Of a DNA stretch of 64,000 nucleotides, positions 48,065 to 56,938 are shown one piece after another; within the stretch, counting starts at the first letter, position 1, and each line of letters opens with the position of its first letter. Made by a program: the position numbers and the translations under genes. This DNA is from Devosia aquimaris (lineage in GTDB: Bacteria; Pseudomonadota; Alphaproteobacteria; Rhizobiales; Devosiaceae), in NCBI RefSeq assembly GCF_020169335.1, contig NZ_JAIEZN010000001.1:2035805-2099804 (forward strand), read 5' to 3'. A model generated the notes under the pieces. It was not told the origin of the DNA, searched no databases, and saw nothing but the letters and a program-made list of their open reading frames with translations.

Positions 48065-49033
48065 ATGACCACCGAAGTCACGCCAACGAGCGTTGCCCCC
48101 AAGAGGAACTTCAACTTCCTGTTCGCGCTCACCCTGGTGGGCCTGCTGCTGCTGCTGTGCATCGTGCTCTCGATCGCCACGCCCAGCTTTGCCACCGGCA
48201 ACAATATCTCGAACCTGCTGCGCCAGGGCTCGATGATCGCCATCCTGGCCATCGGTCAGACCTTCGTCATCATCACTGCCGGCATCGATCTGTCCGTGGG
48301 CGCCGTCGTCGGCTTCTCCACCGTTGTCATCGCCGGCCTGCTGCAGGCGGGCGTCCCCATCCCCATTGCCATTGTCATCACCCTGGCAGTGGGCCTGGCC
48401 ATCGGCTGCTTCCACGCCTTCGGCATCGTCAAGATGGGCCTGCCGCCCTTCATCATCACCCTGGCGACGCTGACGTCGCTGCGCGGCATTGGCCTTTTGA
48501 TCACCAATGGCTCGACTATCAACATCACCAACGAGGCCTTCACCCTCTTCTCGCGCGAGAGCTTCCTGGGCATCCCCAACCTGTTCTGGATGGTGGTGAT
48601 CGTGGCCATCCCGGCCTTCATCTTCCTGCACCTGTCCAAATGGGGCCGCTATCTCTATGCCGTCGGCTCCAATCCGGAGGCCGCCCGCCTGTCCGGCGTC
48701 TCGGTGCCCAAGATGATCTTCATCGCCTATGGCCTGTCCTCCATGTTCGCCGCCTTTGTCGGCATCATGCTGGCGGCCCGCCTGGGCGTCGGCAATGCCA
48801 CCCAGGGCGACGGCTGGGAACTGCAGGCCATCGCCTCGACCGTTATCGGCGGCACCTCGCTGTTCGGCGCCATCGGCTCGGTGCATGGGCCCCTGATCGG
48901 CGCCTTCATCCTGGCGACCATTGCCAATGGCGCCAACCTGCTCAACGTCAACTCCTTCTGGCAGCGCATCATCACCGGCGTGCTGATCATCGTCATCGTC
49001 TTCTTCGACCAGTTGCGCCGACGCAGCCGCTGA
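48065..49033 (+). CDS. CUT2 sugar ABC transporter permease (RbsC-like)
   Basis: 322 aa, eight to ten membrane segments, BPD_transp_2 family. GQTFVIITAGIDLSVGAVVG is the RbsC signature, and VGSNPEAARLSGVSVPKM and LLNVNSFWQRIITGVLII the later conserved blocks. The ATG at 48065 follows GGAGACAAC, 22 bases after the ATPase stop. It is the last gene of the transporter operon, ended by a perfect 12-base-pair terminator hairpin at 49056-49086. Confidence 0.94.
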   Translation: MTTEVTPTSVAPKRNFNFLFALTLVGLLLLLCIVLSIATPSFATGNNISNLLRQGSMIAILAIGQTFVIITAGIDLSVGAVVGFSTVVIAGLLQAGVPIPIAIVITLAVGLAIGCFHAFGIVKMGLPPFIITLATLTSLRGIGLLITNGSTINITNEAFTLFSRESFLGIPNLFWMVVIVAIPAFIFLHLSKWGRYLYAVGSNPEAARLSGVSVPKMIFIAYGLSSMFAAFVGIMLAARLGVGNATQGDGWELQAIASTVIGGTSLFGAIGSVHGPLIGAFILATIANGANLLNVNSFWQRIITGVLIIVIVFFDQLRRRSR

Positions 49034-49055
49034 CCTCGGCCACCCCGAATTGATC

Positions 49056-49094
49056 AATGGCACCCGGTTCGCCGCCGGGTGCCATTCGCTTTTG
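49056..49094 (+). terminator. Intrinsic terminator of the CUT2 sugar transporter operon
   Basis: AATGGCACCCGG (49056-49067) and CCGGGTGCCATT (49075-49086) form a perfect 12-base-pair stem with a 7-base loop, followed by CGCTTTTGAA. It starts 22 bases after the permease stop. Confidence 0.88.
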
Positions 49095-49203
49095 AATAGC
49101 CTCCATACGGCCTTGGCCAATTTGGTCCGGCCCCACCCTGCGCTACATCGGCATCACCCCAGCGCAATCGCTGCGCTTCGTCACTCATCCTGGGATGCCC
49201 GCC

Positions 49204-49614
49204 ATGTCCAACACCGTTTCCGCCCCGCTTGCCACCAATGGCGCCGTCACCGGCGGCGTCCGCAGCCTCCTGCGCCTTGAGGGCCTGTCCATCTTCGCCG
49301 CCGCCACCACCGCCTTTGTCCTCTCGGGCGGCAATCTCTGGCTCTTTGCCGCATTGTTCTTCGTGCCCGATCTGTCCTTTGTCTTCTACACAGCAGGCCC
49401 GCGCCTTGGCGGCCTGGCCTATAATGCCGTGCATAGCTACGCCACCGCCCTCGCGCTGGGCGCCATCGGCTGGTTCTCGGGCACGCCCCTCGCCTGGCAG
49501 CTTGCTCTGATCCTGGCCGCCCATGCCGGCTTCGACCGCGCCATGGGCTATGGGCTGAAATACGTCACCGCGTTCAACCAGACCCACCTCGGTCGCATCG
49601 GTCGCGACAAATAG
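49204..49614 (+). CDS. DUF4260 family membrane protein
   Basis: 136 aa, about four hydrophobic segments. LLRLEGLSIFAAATTAFVLS, APDLSFVFYTAGPRLGGLAY-like residues (here FVPDLSFVFYTAGPRLG) and the ending AHAGFDRAMGYGLKYVTAFN are characteristic of DUF4260, a family without assigned function. An ATG at 49195 is also in frame; I chose 49204 because GGGA then sits at proper spacing. It is a single gene with its own upstream region after the sugar operon terminator. Confidence 0.85.
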   Translation: MSNTVSAPLATNGAVTGGVRSLLRLEGLSIFAAATTAFVLSGGNLWLFAALFFVPDLSFVFYTAGPRLGGLAYNAVHSYATALALGAIGWFSGTPLAWQLALILAAHAGFDRAMGYGLKYVTAFNQTHLGRIGRDK

Positions 49615-50069
49615 CGCGACGCCGTTCCGCAGCTGCCCGGCTGCAGCTCGCATTTGCCGCAATTAGTGGCCCGCGCCCAATACCTGCGTCGGCTGAATTA
49701 ATGCCGCCGCAGAACATCGTCACCAGATCAGGCGAACGAAGATCTGCGGCGGCCCAGAATCCAATTTCCCGGCAAAACAAGAACTTTCTCATCTACACGC
49801 ACCGCACGCTGCCGTTCCGATCCGCGTTAAGCTTTGGCCGGATTGAAACTATTTAGCCGCAATTCATCAAGAATCATCGCCAGACAGTTCTAGCCCGCAT
49901 TCAACTACGCGCCTGGCAATTTTATCTTTCCGTCTGATGTAACAGGCGACTTCTAGACAGCACAGTCAACGCAATCTCACACAAGTAAATTAGTTAATTC
50001 GTTGATGGAATTTAAACGACTTGAACCTAGCGTGCCGACAAACGGCACTACGAGATAGGTTGACTGAAT
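49615..50069. other. 455-base gene-free region with an 11-base inverted repeat
   Basis: No credible reading frame. It is more A/T-rich than its surroundings towards the chemoreceptor start and presumably carries that gene's promoter. GCCGCCGCAGA (49703-49713) is perfectly complementary to TCTGCGGCGGC (49743-49753), 29 bases apart, and a competing CAGATC/GATCTG pair (49724-49729, 49741-49746) shares bases with it. No T tract follows, so it is not a simple terminator. Confidence 0.6.
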
Positions 50070-52109
50070 ATGGGGCTTGCGAACGTCAAGATACGGACCA
50101 AGGTGTTCTTGGTCGCGGGGGCGCCGACCGTGATGGCGATGGTTGTTGGCGGCATTGCGCTCTGGAGCTTCGCCCAGACCGAGCAGAGCGCCAAGTGGGT
50201 GGACCACACGACACTGGTCCTGGAATCCGCCAGCGGCATTGTCTCGGCCGCAGTGAATATGGAAACCGGCATGCGCGGTTTCGCCATTGCTGGCGAGGAT
50301 GAATTCCTGGAGCCCTATATCGCCGGCCAGCAGGTCTTCGCCGAGGAAATGGCCAAGCTGCAGCAGACGGTCAGCGACAACCCGCCCCAGGTCGCGCGCC
50401 TCAAGGAAGCGCAATCGGTATTGATGGACTGGCAGACAAAAGTCGCTGAGGCCGAAATTGCCATCCGCCGCACCGTCGGCACCACCAGCACCATGGATGA
50501 CGTCGTCAAGTTTTCCGCCAATGCCGGCGGCAAGGCCTTCTTCGACAAGTTCCGTGGCATCATGACGGAATTTTCCGACATTGAAGCCGGCCTGATGGAA
50601 ACCCGCGTGGCCGCCTCGCTGGCCGCCCAATCCACGGCCGTCTGGTCCGTGGTGGGTGGCATGGTGCTGGCCCTGGTCGGCGGCATCGCTGCGGCGCTCC
50701 TGGTCGGCTCGGGCATTTCCGGTCCCATCGGTCGCCTCACCCAGGCCATGCGCAAGATCGCCGAGGGCGATTTCACCACCGAGGTCGAGGGCGAGAACCG
50801 CAAGGACGAAGTCGGCGCCATGGCCAAGGCCACGCTGGTGTTCCGCGACAATGGTCTGCGCATTGCCCAGATGACGCAGGAAGAGGCCCGACGCCTGGTC
50901 ACCGACAAGGAAAACCGCGCCAAGATGATGGCCGAGCTGCAGCACGCCTTTGGCACCGTGGTCGATGCCGCCATCGCCGGCGACTTTTCCAAGCGCGTCG
51001 AGGCCAACTTCCCCGATGCCGAGCTGAACGGCCTGGCCGGCGGCGTCAATTCGCTGGTGGAAACCGTTGACGGCGGCCTGTCCGAAACCAGCGCCGTGCT
51101 GGCCGACATTGCCGAGGCCAACCTGACCAGCCGCGTCCGCGGCCAGTATCAGGGCGCCTTCAACCGCCTCAAGAACGACACCAATGCCGTCGCCGACAAG
51201 CTCAGCGAGATCGTCGGCCAGTTGCGCCACACCTCCACCTCGCTCAAGCAGGCCACCGGCGAAATCCTCTCCGGTGCCAACGATCTGGCCGAGCGCACCA
51301 CCAAGCAGGCTGCCGCCATCGAGGAGACCAGCGCCTCCATGGAACAGCTCGCCACCACCGTGGTCGAAAATGCCCGCCGTGCCGAATCCGCCAGCGATAC
51401 CGCCCAGGGCGTCTCGCAGATGGCCGAAGAGGCGGGCGACGTCATGCGCCAGTCCAACGACGCCATGGAGCGCATCTCGACCTCATCGTCCAAGATCTCC
51501 AACATCATCGGCCTGATCGACGATATCGCCTTCCAGACCAATCTGCTGGCGCTCAACGCTTCTGTTGAAGCGGCCCGCGCCGGCGATGCCGGCAAGGGTT
51601 TTGCCGTGGTGGCCGTCGAAGTCCGTCGCCTGGCCCAATCCGCGGCCAGTGCCTCGGCCGAGGTCAAGGCGCTCATCGAGCAGTCAGCCAGCGAAGTCTC
51701 CGGCGGCGCCCGCCTGGTGGCTGCAGCGACCGACAAGCTCAATCAGATGCTGACCGGCGTCAAGGAAAGCGCCAGCCTCATCACCGCCATCTCGGCAGCC
51801 AGCCGCGAGCAGTCCTCGTCCATCTCCGAGGTCTCCACGGCCATTCGCCAGATGGACGAGATGACCCAGCACAATGCAGCCCTGGTGGAGGAAACCAACG
51901 CCGCCATCGAGCAGACCGAGGGCCAGGCCACCGAGCTGGACCGGATTGTGGAAGTCTTCGTCATCGACCAGCGTGGCGCCTCAACGCAGCGTTCGGCCCC
52001 GGCCGCAAAGCCCGCCCCCGCTCCTGCCCCGGCGCAGCGCGCCGCCGCCCGCTACGGCGTCCATGGCAACGCCGCCCTCAAGATCGAGAAAGACTGGGCC
52101 GAATTCTAG
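50070..52109 (+). CDS. Methyl-accepting chemotaxis protein with CHASE3-like sensor
   Basis: 679 aa. One membrane segment lies near residues 10-32, then a helical periplasmic CHASE3-like sensor ([20 protein letters not shown], with the usual TGMRGF), and a second membrane segment near 190-215. HAMP-like repeats run from about 216 to 385 ([20 protein letters not shown], then [15 protein letters not shown], then [15 protein letters not shown]). The kinase-control domain carries [20 protein letters not shown] near residue 485. An alanine/proline-rich linker and the tail [11 protein letters not shown] end the protein. No che genes are nearby. Confidence 0.94.
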   Translation: MGLANVKIRTKVFLVAGAPTVMAMVVGGIALWSFAQTEQSAKWVDHTTLVLESASGIVSAAVNMETGMRGFAIAGEDEFLEPYIAGQQVFAEEMAKLQQTVSDNPPQVARLKEAQSVLMDWQTKVAEAEIAIRRTVGTTSTMDDVVKFSANAGGKAFFDKFRGIMTEFSDIEAGLMETRVAASLAAQSTAVWSVVGGMVLALVGGIAAALLVGSGISGPIGRLTQAMRKIAEGDFTTEVEGENRKDEVGAMAKATLVFRDNGLRIAQMTQEEARRLVTDKENRAKMMAELQHAFGTVVDAAIAGDFSKRVEANFPDAELNGLAGGVNSLVETVDGGLSETSAVLADIAEANLTSRVRGQYQGAFNRLKNDTNAVADKLSEIVGQLRHTSTSLKQATGEILSGANDLAERTTKQAAAIEETSASMEQLATTVVENARRAESASDTAQGVSQMAEEAGDVMRQSNDAMERISTSSSKISNIIGLIDDIAFQTNLLALNASVEAARAGDAGKGFAVVAVEVRRLAQSAASASAEVKALIEQSASEVSGGARLVAAATDKLNQMLTGVKESASLITAISAASREQSSSISEVSTAIRQMDEMTQHNAALVEETNAAIEQTEGQATELDRIVEVFVIDQRGASTQRSAPAAKPAPAPAPAQRAAARYGVHGNAALKIEKDWAEF

Positions 52110-52133
52110 GCCGGACCCAATCCAGCATCGCAC

Positions 52134-52158
52134 GGGGCAGCCTCCCAACGGCTGCCCC
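52134..52158 (+). terminator. Terminator hairpin after the chemoreceptor gene
   Basis: GGGGCAGCC (52134-52142) pairs perfectly with GGCTGCCCC (52150-52158) over a 7-base loop, 24 bases after the stop codon, followed by ATTGCATTCC. Stem strong, T tract weak. Confidence 0.65.
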
Positions 52159-52239
52159 ATTGCATTCCAGGACACCAGCAAGCGCCGCACCGACGCAACG
52201 ATCGGAGCCATGACGTGACTGCTGTAGTGCTGAAAGAAG

Positions 52240-52315
52240 TGGTGGGCCCACCAGGACTCGAACCTGGAACCAGACCGTTATGAGCGGTCGGCTCTAACCA
52301 TTGAGCTATAGGCCC
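52240..52315 (-). tRNA. tRNA with CAU anticodon, probably tRNA-Ile2
   Basis: Read on the minus strand, a complete 76-base cloverleaf with encoded CCA: acceptor GGGCCTA pairs with TGGGCCC, D-arm AGCTCAATGGTTAGAGC, anticodon stem GACCG/CGGTC around loop CTCATAA (anticodon CAU), and T-arm CCAGG-TTCGAGT-CCTGG. The short D-loop and G-C rich acceptor look like the lysidine-modified isoleucine tRNA that reads AUA rather than elongator methionine tRNA, but CAU anticodons need care. It is not an initiator, because the three G-C pairs at the anticodon stem base are missing. Confidence 0.9.
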
Positions 52316-52403
52316 CTCGTGCCGCATGCGGACGATCGTTCGGCTGGTAGCATGCGCCTGCTGCGCCGGTCAAATGGCCCGGCGGGGGCTACATGCCCAG
52401 CGC

Positions 52404-53153
52404 TTATTCAAGGTCCAGCACCACCTCGGGCAGGCCCGCAACTGTGCCCACGATCTGGTGGCTGGCCACGGCCGGATGCTTGAGCCGCGCACCGGTGATC
52501 AGCACATCCCCGGCCTTGAGCCCGTGCCCGCGCGCATTGGCCATATTGGCGATATAGGCCACCGCAGCGGCGATCTGCGCCCAGCTGGCGCCCGTATCAG
52601 TGCGCTCCACCACCTTGCCACCATAGCTGAGCTCTGCAGATAGCGCCGCGAAGTCGGTGTCAGTCGCAAGCGGCACGCCTTCGCCGACAATGACCGCGGC
52701 ATTGCTCTGCAGATCGGCCATCTTGAGCAGGTGTGGCGCGTTCATGGCCGGCGCAAACGAGCTGGCGCACATCTCGAGCACCGCATGCACGCTGCCAATC
52801 GCTGCCACCGCCTCGTCCGTGGAATAAGGTGCAGTGCGAACCGGCAATGCCGTCGCCAGCCGCACTGCCACTTCAACCTCCGTCAGATGGATCAGCAATC
52901 TGGAACGGTCGAGCCGCACGCCACTCTGGTAAAAGCGCGACGCCGGGATGGGCGAGCAGATCGGCGCCGGATCATCCCCCGCCAGCACCTTCCAGCCACC
53001 GATGGCGCCTTCGCGCCGCATCACCGCGTCCTGCACCACATAGGCAGCATCCAGGCTCTGCGGGATCCACGCGCCCGGCACAGTCTCGATCTGCCGGCTA
53101 TCGCGCCGCGCCGCAAACAGTGCCTCTGCGCTCGCCTCGACTGTCTCGTTCAT
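52404..53153 (-). CDS. 2-keto-4-pentenoate hydratase/decarboxylase-like protein (MhpD family)
   Basis: 249 aa of the fumarylacetoacetase-like MhpD group. SLDAAYVVQDAVMRREGAIG, GWKVLAGDDPAPICSPIPAS and LIHLTEVEVAVRLATALPV (E-x-E metal site region) are visible, as is the late HGLKAGDVLITGARLKHPA, a variant of the usual GDVVLTGS. Such enzymes hydrate or decarboxylate keto-acids from aromatic or lactone breakdown; the substrate here is unknown. GAGGA precedes the ATG. It is divergent from an IclR regulator, which probably controls it. Confidence 0.87.
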   Translation of the reverse strand: MNETVEASAEALFAARRDSRQIETVPGAWIPQSLDAAYVVQDAVMRREGAIGGWKVLAGDDPAPICSPIPASRFYQSGVRLDRSRLLIHLTEVEVAVRLATALPVRTAPYSTDEAVAAIGSVHAVLEMCASSFAPAMNAPHLLKMADLQSNAAVIVGEGVPLATDTDFAALSAELSYGGKVVERTDTGASWAQIAAAVAYIANMANARGHGLKAGDVLITGARLKHPAVASHQIVGTVAGLPEVVLDLE

Positions 53154-53372
53154 TCAAATCCTCGCCCGTTCGGCCGCCGGCCGGCCCTGCTGGTTCACAC
53201 TGTGGCCGAGGTCGGACGCGTCGGGCAAGCTGGCCAGGGCCCATTCCGTCCACCGGCGCCCATACCCGCCCTTGTTTCCGCCCGGCCCGCCATTGTCGCA
53301 CCGCGCCCAGCTGTCTAGTGTGCGCTCAGCGCCCATGCGTCGGCATGCGCACAACCGGTCTGGCGAGGCACC

Positions 53373-54128
53373 ATGCGCGAGGGCGACATCATCAATGGCC
53401 TGGTCAAGGGCCTGGCGGTCATCGAGTGTTTCGATGAGGAACATGCCAGTCTCTCGATCACCGACGTCGCGCGCCGCACCGGCCTCGAACGCGCCACGGC
53501 CCGCCGCTGCCTGCTGACCCTCACCCACCTGGGCTATGCCAGCTATGACGGCAAGTTCTTCAGGCTGACCCCGCGCATTCTCAATCTGGGCCATTCCTAT
53601 CTCGCTGCCACGCCCCTGCCCCGCCTGATCCAGCCCTTCCTCGACGATCTGTCCGCCCAGGTGCATGAATCCTCCTCGGCAGCGGTGCTCGACAACACCG
53701 AGATCCTCTATATCGCCCGCGCCTCCCATCGCCGCGTCATGTCGATCAACCTCGGCGCGGGCGCCCACCTGCCCGCCTATTGCACCTCGATGGGGCGCAT
53801 CATGCTTGCCGCCCTGCCCGCCCAGGCCGCCGCCGATATCCTCCAGCGCTCCGATCTCATCGCCTATACCAGCAAGACCAAGGCCGACATGGGCTCCATC
53901 ACCACCGAACTGGCTGTCGTCGCCGCACAGGGCTTTGCCGTCATCGATGAGGAACTCGAGCTGGGTCTGTGCTCCATCGCGGTGCCGCTGCTCAACATGC
54001 AGGGCCACACCGTCGCCGCCCTCAACATCGGGGCCCAGACGGCTCGCGCCTCCACCTCGCATATGATTGCCCATTTCCTGCCGCTCATGCGCAAGGTTCA
54101 GGCCGAGCTGAGGCCCCTGCTGCGCTGA
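53373..54128 (+). CDS. IclR family transcriptional regulator (PcaR/PobR-like)
   Basis: 251 aa. The N-terminal winged helix is LSITDVARRTGLERATARRC (about residues 27-46). The effector domain carries EILYIARASHRRVMSINLGA, LPAYCTSMGRIMLAALP and GFAVIDEELELGLCSIAVPL, all typical of PcaR/PobR-type IclR proteins that sense aromatic or keto acids. It is divergent from the MhpD-like gene across 219 bases. It lies directly upstream of the pst operon, in the place where some alphaproteobacteria have phoR, but it is unrelated to phosphate sensing. Confidence 0.92.
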   Translation: MREGDIINGLVKGLAVIECFDEEHASLSITDVARRTGLERATARRCLLTLTHLGYASYDGKFFRLTPRILNLGHSYLAATPLPRLIQPFLDDLSAQVHESSSAAVLDNTEILYIARASHRRVMSINLGAGAHLPAYCTSMGRIMLAALPAQAAADILQRSDLIAYTSKTKADMGSITTELAVVAAQGFAVIDEELELGLCSIAVPLLNMQGHTVAALNIGAQTARASTSHMIAHFLPLMRKVQAELRPLLR

Positions 54129-54270
54129 CATCAGCACCGGCACCATCGCATGGCTGTCACACTGGCGCGCTATCCAGACCTGCGCCAGCAGACTTGCCTG
54201 GCCCCTCGCCGGGGCGCCGCTGCCTGCGCCCAGACCGTGCGGATCGAGTCTGCAGCCTTTGTGACGCCGC

Positions 54271-54288
54271 CTGTCATCTGCCGTCACA
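54271..54288 (+). promoter_or_regulatory. Distal PHO-box-like site upstream of pstS
   Basis: CTGTCAT-CTGC-CGTCACA matches the PhoB consensus of two CTGTCAT-like repeats 11 bases apart. It lies 198 bases ahead of the pstS start and partly inside a 10-base inverted repeat. Confidence 0.65.
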
Positions 54289-54345
54289 AAGACCCCTGCG
54301 CCAACGGTTACTCTCCGTTTTCACCATATAAAACAACGCATTAAC

Positions 54346-54363
54346 CTGTCACAAACGCGTCAT
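54346..54363 (+). promoter_or_regulatory. Proximal PHO-box-like site upstream of pstS
   Basis: CTGTCAC-AAAC-GCGTCAT fits the PhoB direct-repeat consensus with 11-base periodicity and is followed about 8 bases later by the A/T-rich CAATAAAA, a possible -10 region. The leader to pstS would be about 105 bases. PhoB is encoded at the end of the same operon, so positive autoregulation is expected. Confidence 0.75.
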
Positions 54364-54485
54364 TGAAACGCAATAAAACCGTCGTGCGGCGCCAATATGG
54401 TCGGGCTCGTCAAAGGGCGGCTCCGGGGAATGACCTTCCGGATTGGCCAGCCAGGTTTGAACTGAATTCCGAAAGGGAACTCCCC

Positions 54486-55496
54486 ATGAAGTCTGCACTT
54501 TTCGCCAGTGCTGCCGTGATCGCGCTCGCCGCGTTCGGCACTCCCGTTGCGTTCGCTCAGTCGCGCGACACCATCCAGATCGCTGGCTCCTCCACGGTGC
54601 TGCCCTTCGCTTCCATCGTCGCTGAAGAATTCGGCGCCGCCTTCCCAGAGTTCAAGACTCCGGTCGTGGGTTCCGGCGGCACCGGCGGCGGCCTGAAGCA
54701 GTTCTGCGAAGGCGTTGGCGAAAACACCATCGACATCGCCAATGCTTCGCGTCCGATGAAGGACAGCGAAAAGGAAGCCTGCACCGCCGCTGGCGTCACC
54801 GACGTCCGTGAAATCCAGTTCGGCTTCGACGGCATCGTGTTTGCCTCGGCCTCGACCGGCCCCGACTTCGCCCTGACCCCGATCCAGATCTACAAGGCCA
54901 TCGCGGCCCAGGTTCCGGTCGATGGCAAGCTCGTCGACAATCCCTACACCAAGTGGTCCGAGATCGACGCTTCGCTGCCCGAGCAGGACATCGCCCTGGC
55001 GATCCCCGGTTCCAACCACGGCACCCGCGAAGTCTTCGAGGAAAAGGTTGTGCACGTTGGCTGTGAAGAAGCCGGCCTGCCTGCCGACGCTCCGGAAGAT
55101 GCCTGCACCACCTTCCGTCAGGACGTGGTTGTCGAGATCGCCGGTGACTACACCGAGACCCTGGCCCGCCTGAACTCGAACCCCGCCACCGTTGGCGTGT
55201 TCGGCCTGTCCTTCTACGACCAGAACAAGGACACCCTCAAGGTTGCCACCATCAATGGTGTCGTTCCCTCCCTCGAGAGCGTTGCCGCCGGCGAATATCC
55301 GGTGTCGCGTCCCCTGTTCTTCTACGTCAAGGGCCAGCACATCGGTGTGATCCCCGGCATCGAAGAATATGTCCAGTTCTTCCTCTCCGACGCCATCTCG
55401 GGCTCGGGCGGTTCGCTCGAAGCCGCTGGCCTGATCCCGCAGCCGGCTGACAAGACCGCTGAAGTTCTCGCCGCTTTCGAAGCCGGCGCGAAGTAA
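54486..55496 (+). CDS. pstS: Phosphate ABC transporter substrate-binding protein PstS
   Basis: 336 aa with a signal peptide starting MKSALFASAAVIALAAFGTP, cleaved after FAQ or AFA. Phosphate-binding loops are IQIAGSSTVLPF, VVGSGGTGGGLKQFCEG, IDIANASRPMKDSE and IPGSNHGTREVFE. The ATG at 54486 follows AAGGGA. It is the first gene of pstSCAB-phoU-phoB, behind two PHO-box-like sites, and is followed by a 10-base-pair hairpin that probably lets PstS be made in excess over the membrane subunits. Confidence 0.96.
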   Translation: MKSALFASAAVIALAAFGTPVAFAQSRDTIQIAGSSTVLPFASIVAEEFGAAFPEFKTPVVGSGGTGGGLKQFCEGVGENTIDIANASRPMKDSEKEACTAAGVTDVREIQFGFDGIVFASASTGPDFALTPIQIYKAIAAQVPVDGKLVDNPYTKWSEIDASLPEQDIALAIPGSNHGTREVFEEKVVHVGCEEAGLPADAPEDACTTFRQDVVVEIAGDYTETLARLNSNPATVGVFGLSFYDQNKDTLKVATINGVVPSLESVAAGEYPVSRPLFFYVKGQHIGVIPGIEEYVQFFLSDAISGSGGSLEAAGLIPQPADKTAEVLAAFEAGAK

Positions 55497-55506
55497 GACA
55501 CTGTTT

Positions 55507-55529
55507 GGGCCGCGCCTCTGGCGCGGCCC
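55507..55529 (+). terminator. Hairpin between pstS and pstC
   Basis: GGGCCGCGCC (55507-55516) and GGCGCGGCCC (55520-55529) form a perfect 10-base-pair stem with a TCT loop, 10 bases after the pstS stop, followed by ATTTCCC. Probable partial terminator and 3' end protector for pstS mRNA. Confidence 0.75.
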
Positions 55530-55556
55530 ATTTCCCGTTGGCGAGGGCGCGCAACC

Positions 55557-56936
55557 ATGAATTCCCTGATCATTGCCGGCATGCTGCTTGTTCTGCTGGG
55601 CCTGGCATATCAGTCCGGCTGGTCCCGCAGCCGCGGCCTGGCCACCACCACGGGCGTCAAGGTTCACTCCCGCCCGCAATACCACGGCTCCTACGTCGCC
55701 ATCTGGGCCATGCTGCCCGCCCTTGCCATTCTGGCACTCTGGGGCTGGTTCGGCGATGGCATCACCGCCAACTACATCACCGGCCAGATTCCGGCCGACG
55801 TTCTCTCCGGGCTCGATCCGGTTGCGCTCAATGCCACCATCGCCCGTATCCGCTCCCTGGCCTCCGGCTATGGCGTTGCCGGCGACGTACAGCCCTTTGA
55901 ACAGGCTGCTGCCGATGCGCTGCGCTCGTTCCAGTTCATCACCTTCGTTGTCGTCACCGTGCTCGCTGCCGTCGCCGGCATTGCCGCGCTGCTCTATGCG
56001 CGCAGCCAGATCACGGCGCGCCTGCGGGCCCGCAATGCCGTCGAGCGCGTCGTCAATGTCGTGCTGATCGCCTGCTCGGCCGTCGCCATCCTCACCACCG
56101 TTGGCATCGTCGCCTCGCTGCTGACCGAAGCCATCCACTTCTTCTCCTTCGTCAGCCCGATCGACTTCTTCTTCGGCACTGTGTGGAACCCCAGCTTCTC
56201 GTCCACCGACACCGGCGCCCATGGCCAGTATGGCCTGCTGCCGCTGCTGGCCGGCACGCTGATGATCACCGTCATCGCCATGCTGGTCGCCGTCCCGGTG
56301 GGCCTGATGGCCGCCATCTATCTCAGCCAATATGCCCATCCGCGCCTGCGCGCCGTGGCCAAGCCGGTCATCGAAGTGCTCGCCGGCATCCCCACCATCG
56401 TCTTCGGCTTCTTCGCCCTGGTGACTGTGGGTCCCTTCCTGCGCGACTTCGGCAACCTGATCGGCCTCGACATCAAGGCCACCAGCGCGCTGACCGCCGG
56501 CGTGGTCATGGGCATCATGATCATTCCCTTCGTGTCCTCGCTCAGCGACGACATTCTCAACCAGGTGCCGCGCTCGCTGCGCGATGGCGCCTATGGCCTG
56601 GGCGCCACCAAGTCGGAGACCATCCGAAATGTGCTGCTGCCCGCCGCCCTGCCCGGCATTGTCGGCGCCTTCCTGCTGGCCGTCAGCCGCGCCGTGGGTG
56701 AAACCATGATCGTGGTGCTCGCTGCCGGCAACAGCCCGGTGCTGCGCGGCAACCCCTTCGAACCGGTGGCCACCATCACCGTCTCCATCGTCAACCAGCT
56801 CACCGGCGACAGCGACTTCGCCGGGCCGCAGTCCCTGGTTGCCTTCGCCCTGGGCCTGACGCTCTTCGTCATCACCCTGTGCCTGAACATCTTCGCCCTC
56901 TACATTGTCCGTCGCTTCCGGGAGCAGTACGAATAA
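55557..56936 (+). CDS. pstC: Phosphate ABC transporter permease PstC (extended N-terminus)
   Basis: 459 aa. The canonical permease core occupies the C-terminal 280 residues, with the coupling loop LRDGAYGLGATKSETIRNVLLPAALPGI. About 170 extra N-terminal residues carry additional hydrophobic segments (near 3-18, 44-62, 125-148) before the usual start of PstC. E. coli PstC has 319 aa; long forms are known in alphaproteobacteria. It follows pstS after 60 bases and is 2 bases from pstA. Confidence 0.94.
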   Translation: MNSLIIAGMLLVLLGLAYQSGWSRSRGLATTTGVKVHSRPQYHGSYVAIWAMLPALAILALWGWFGDGITANYITGQIPADVLSGLDPVALNATIARIRSLASGYGVAGDVQPFEQAAADALRSFQFITFVVVTVLAAVAGIAALLYARSQITARLRARNAVERVVNVVLIACSAVAILTTVGIVASLLTEAIHFFSFVSPIDFFFGTVWNPSFSSTDTGAHGQYGLLPLLAGTLMITVIAMLVAVPVGLMAAIYLSQYAHPRLRAVAKPVIEVLAGIPTIVFGFFALVTVGPFLRDFGNLIGLDIKATSALTAGVVMGIMIIPFVSSLSDDILNQVPRSLRDGAYGLGATKSETIRNVLLPAALPGIVGAFLLAVSRAVGETMIVVLAAGNSPVLRGNPFEPVATITVSIVNQLTGDSDFAGPQSLVAFALGLTLFVITLCLNIFALYIVRRFREQYE

Positions 56937-56938
56937 TC

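Larger units (their letters stand above)
54129..54485. other. 357-base control region between the IclR gene and pstS
   Basis: No credible gene. Its last 230 bases hold the pst promoter elements: a 10-base inverted repeat CTTTGTGACG/CGTCACAAAG (54257-54266, 54282-54291) enclosing one PHO-box-like site, an A/T-rich stretch around 54325-54345, and a second PHO-box-like site at 54346-54363. Confidence 0.7.

Noticed and set aside
54257..54291. A CRP-like site (TGTGAC...GTCACA) upstream of pstS
   Set aside because: The arms are 17 bases apart between the inner ends, far more than the 6-base spacer of a CRP site; a PHO box plus a separate inverted repeat explains it better.
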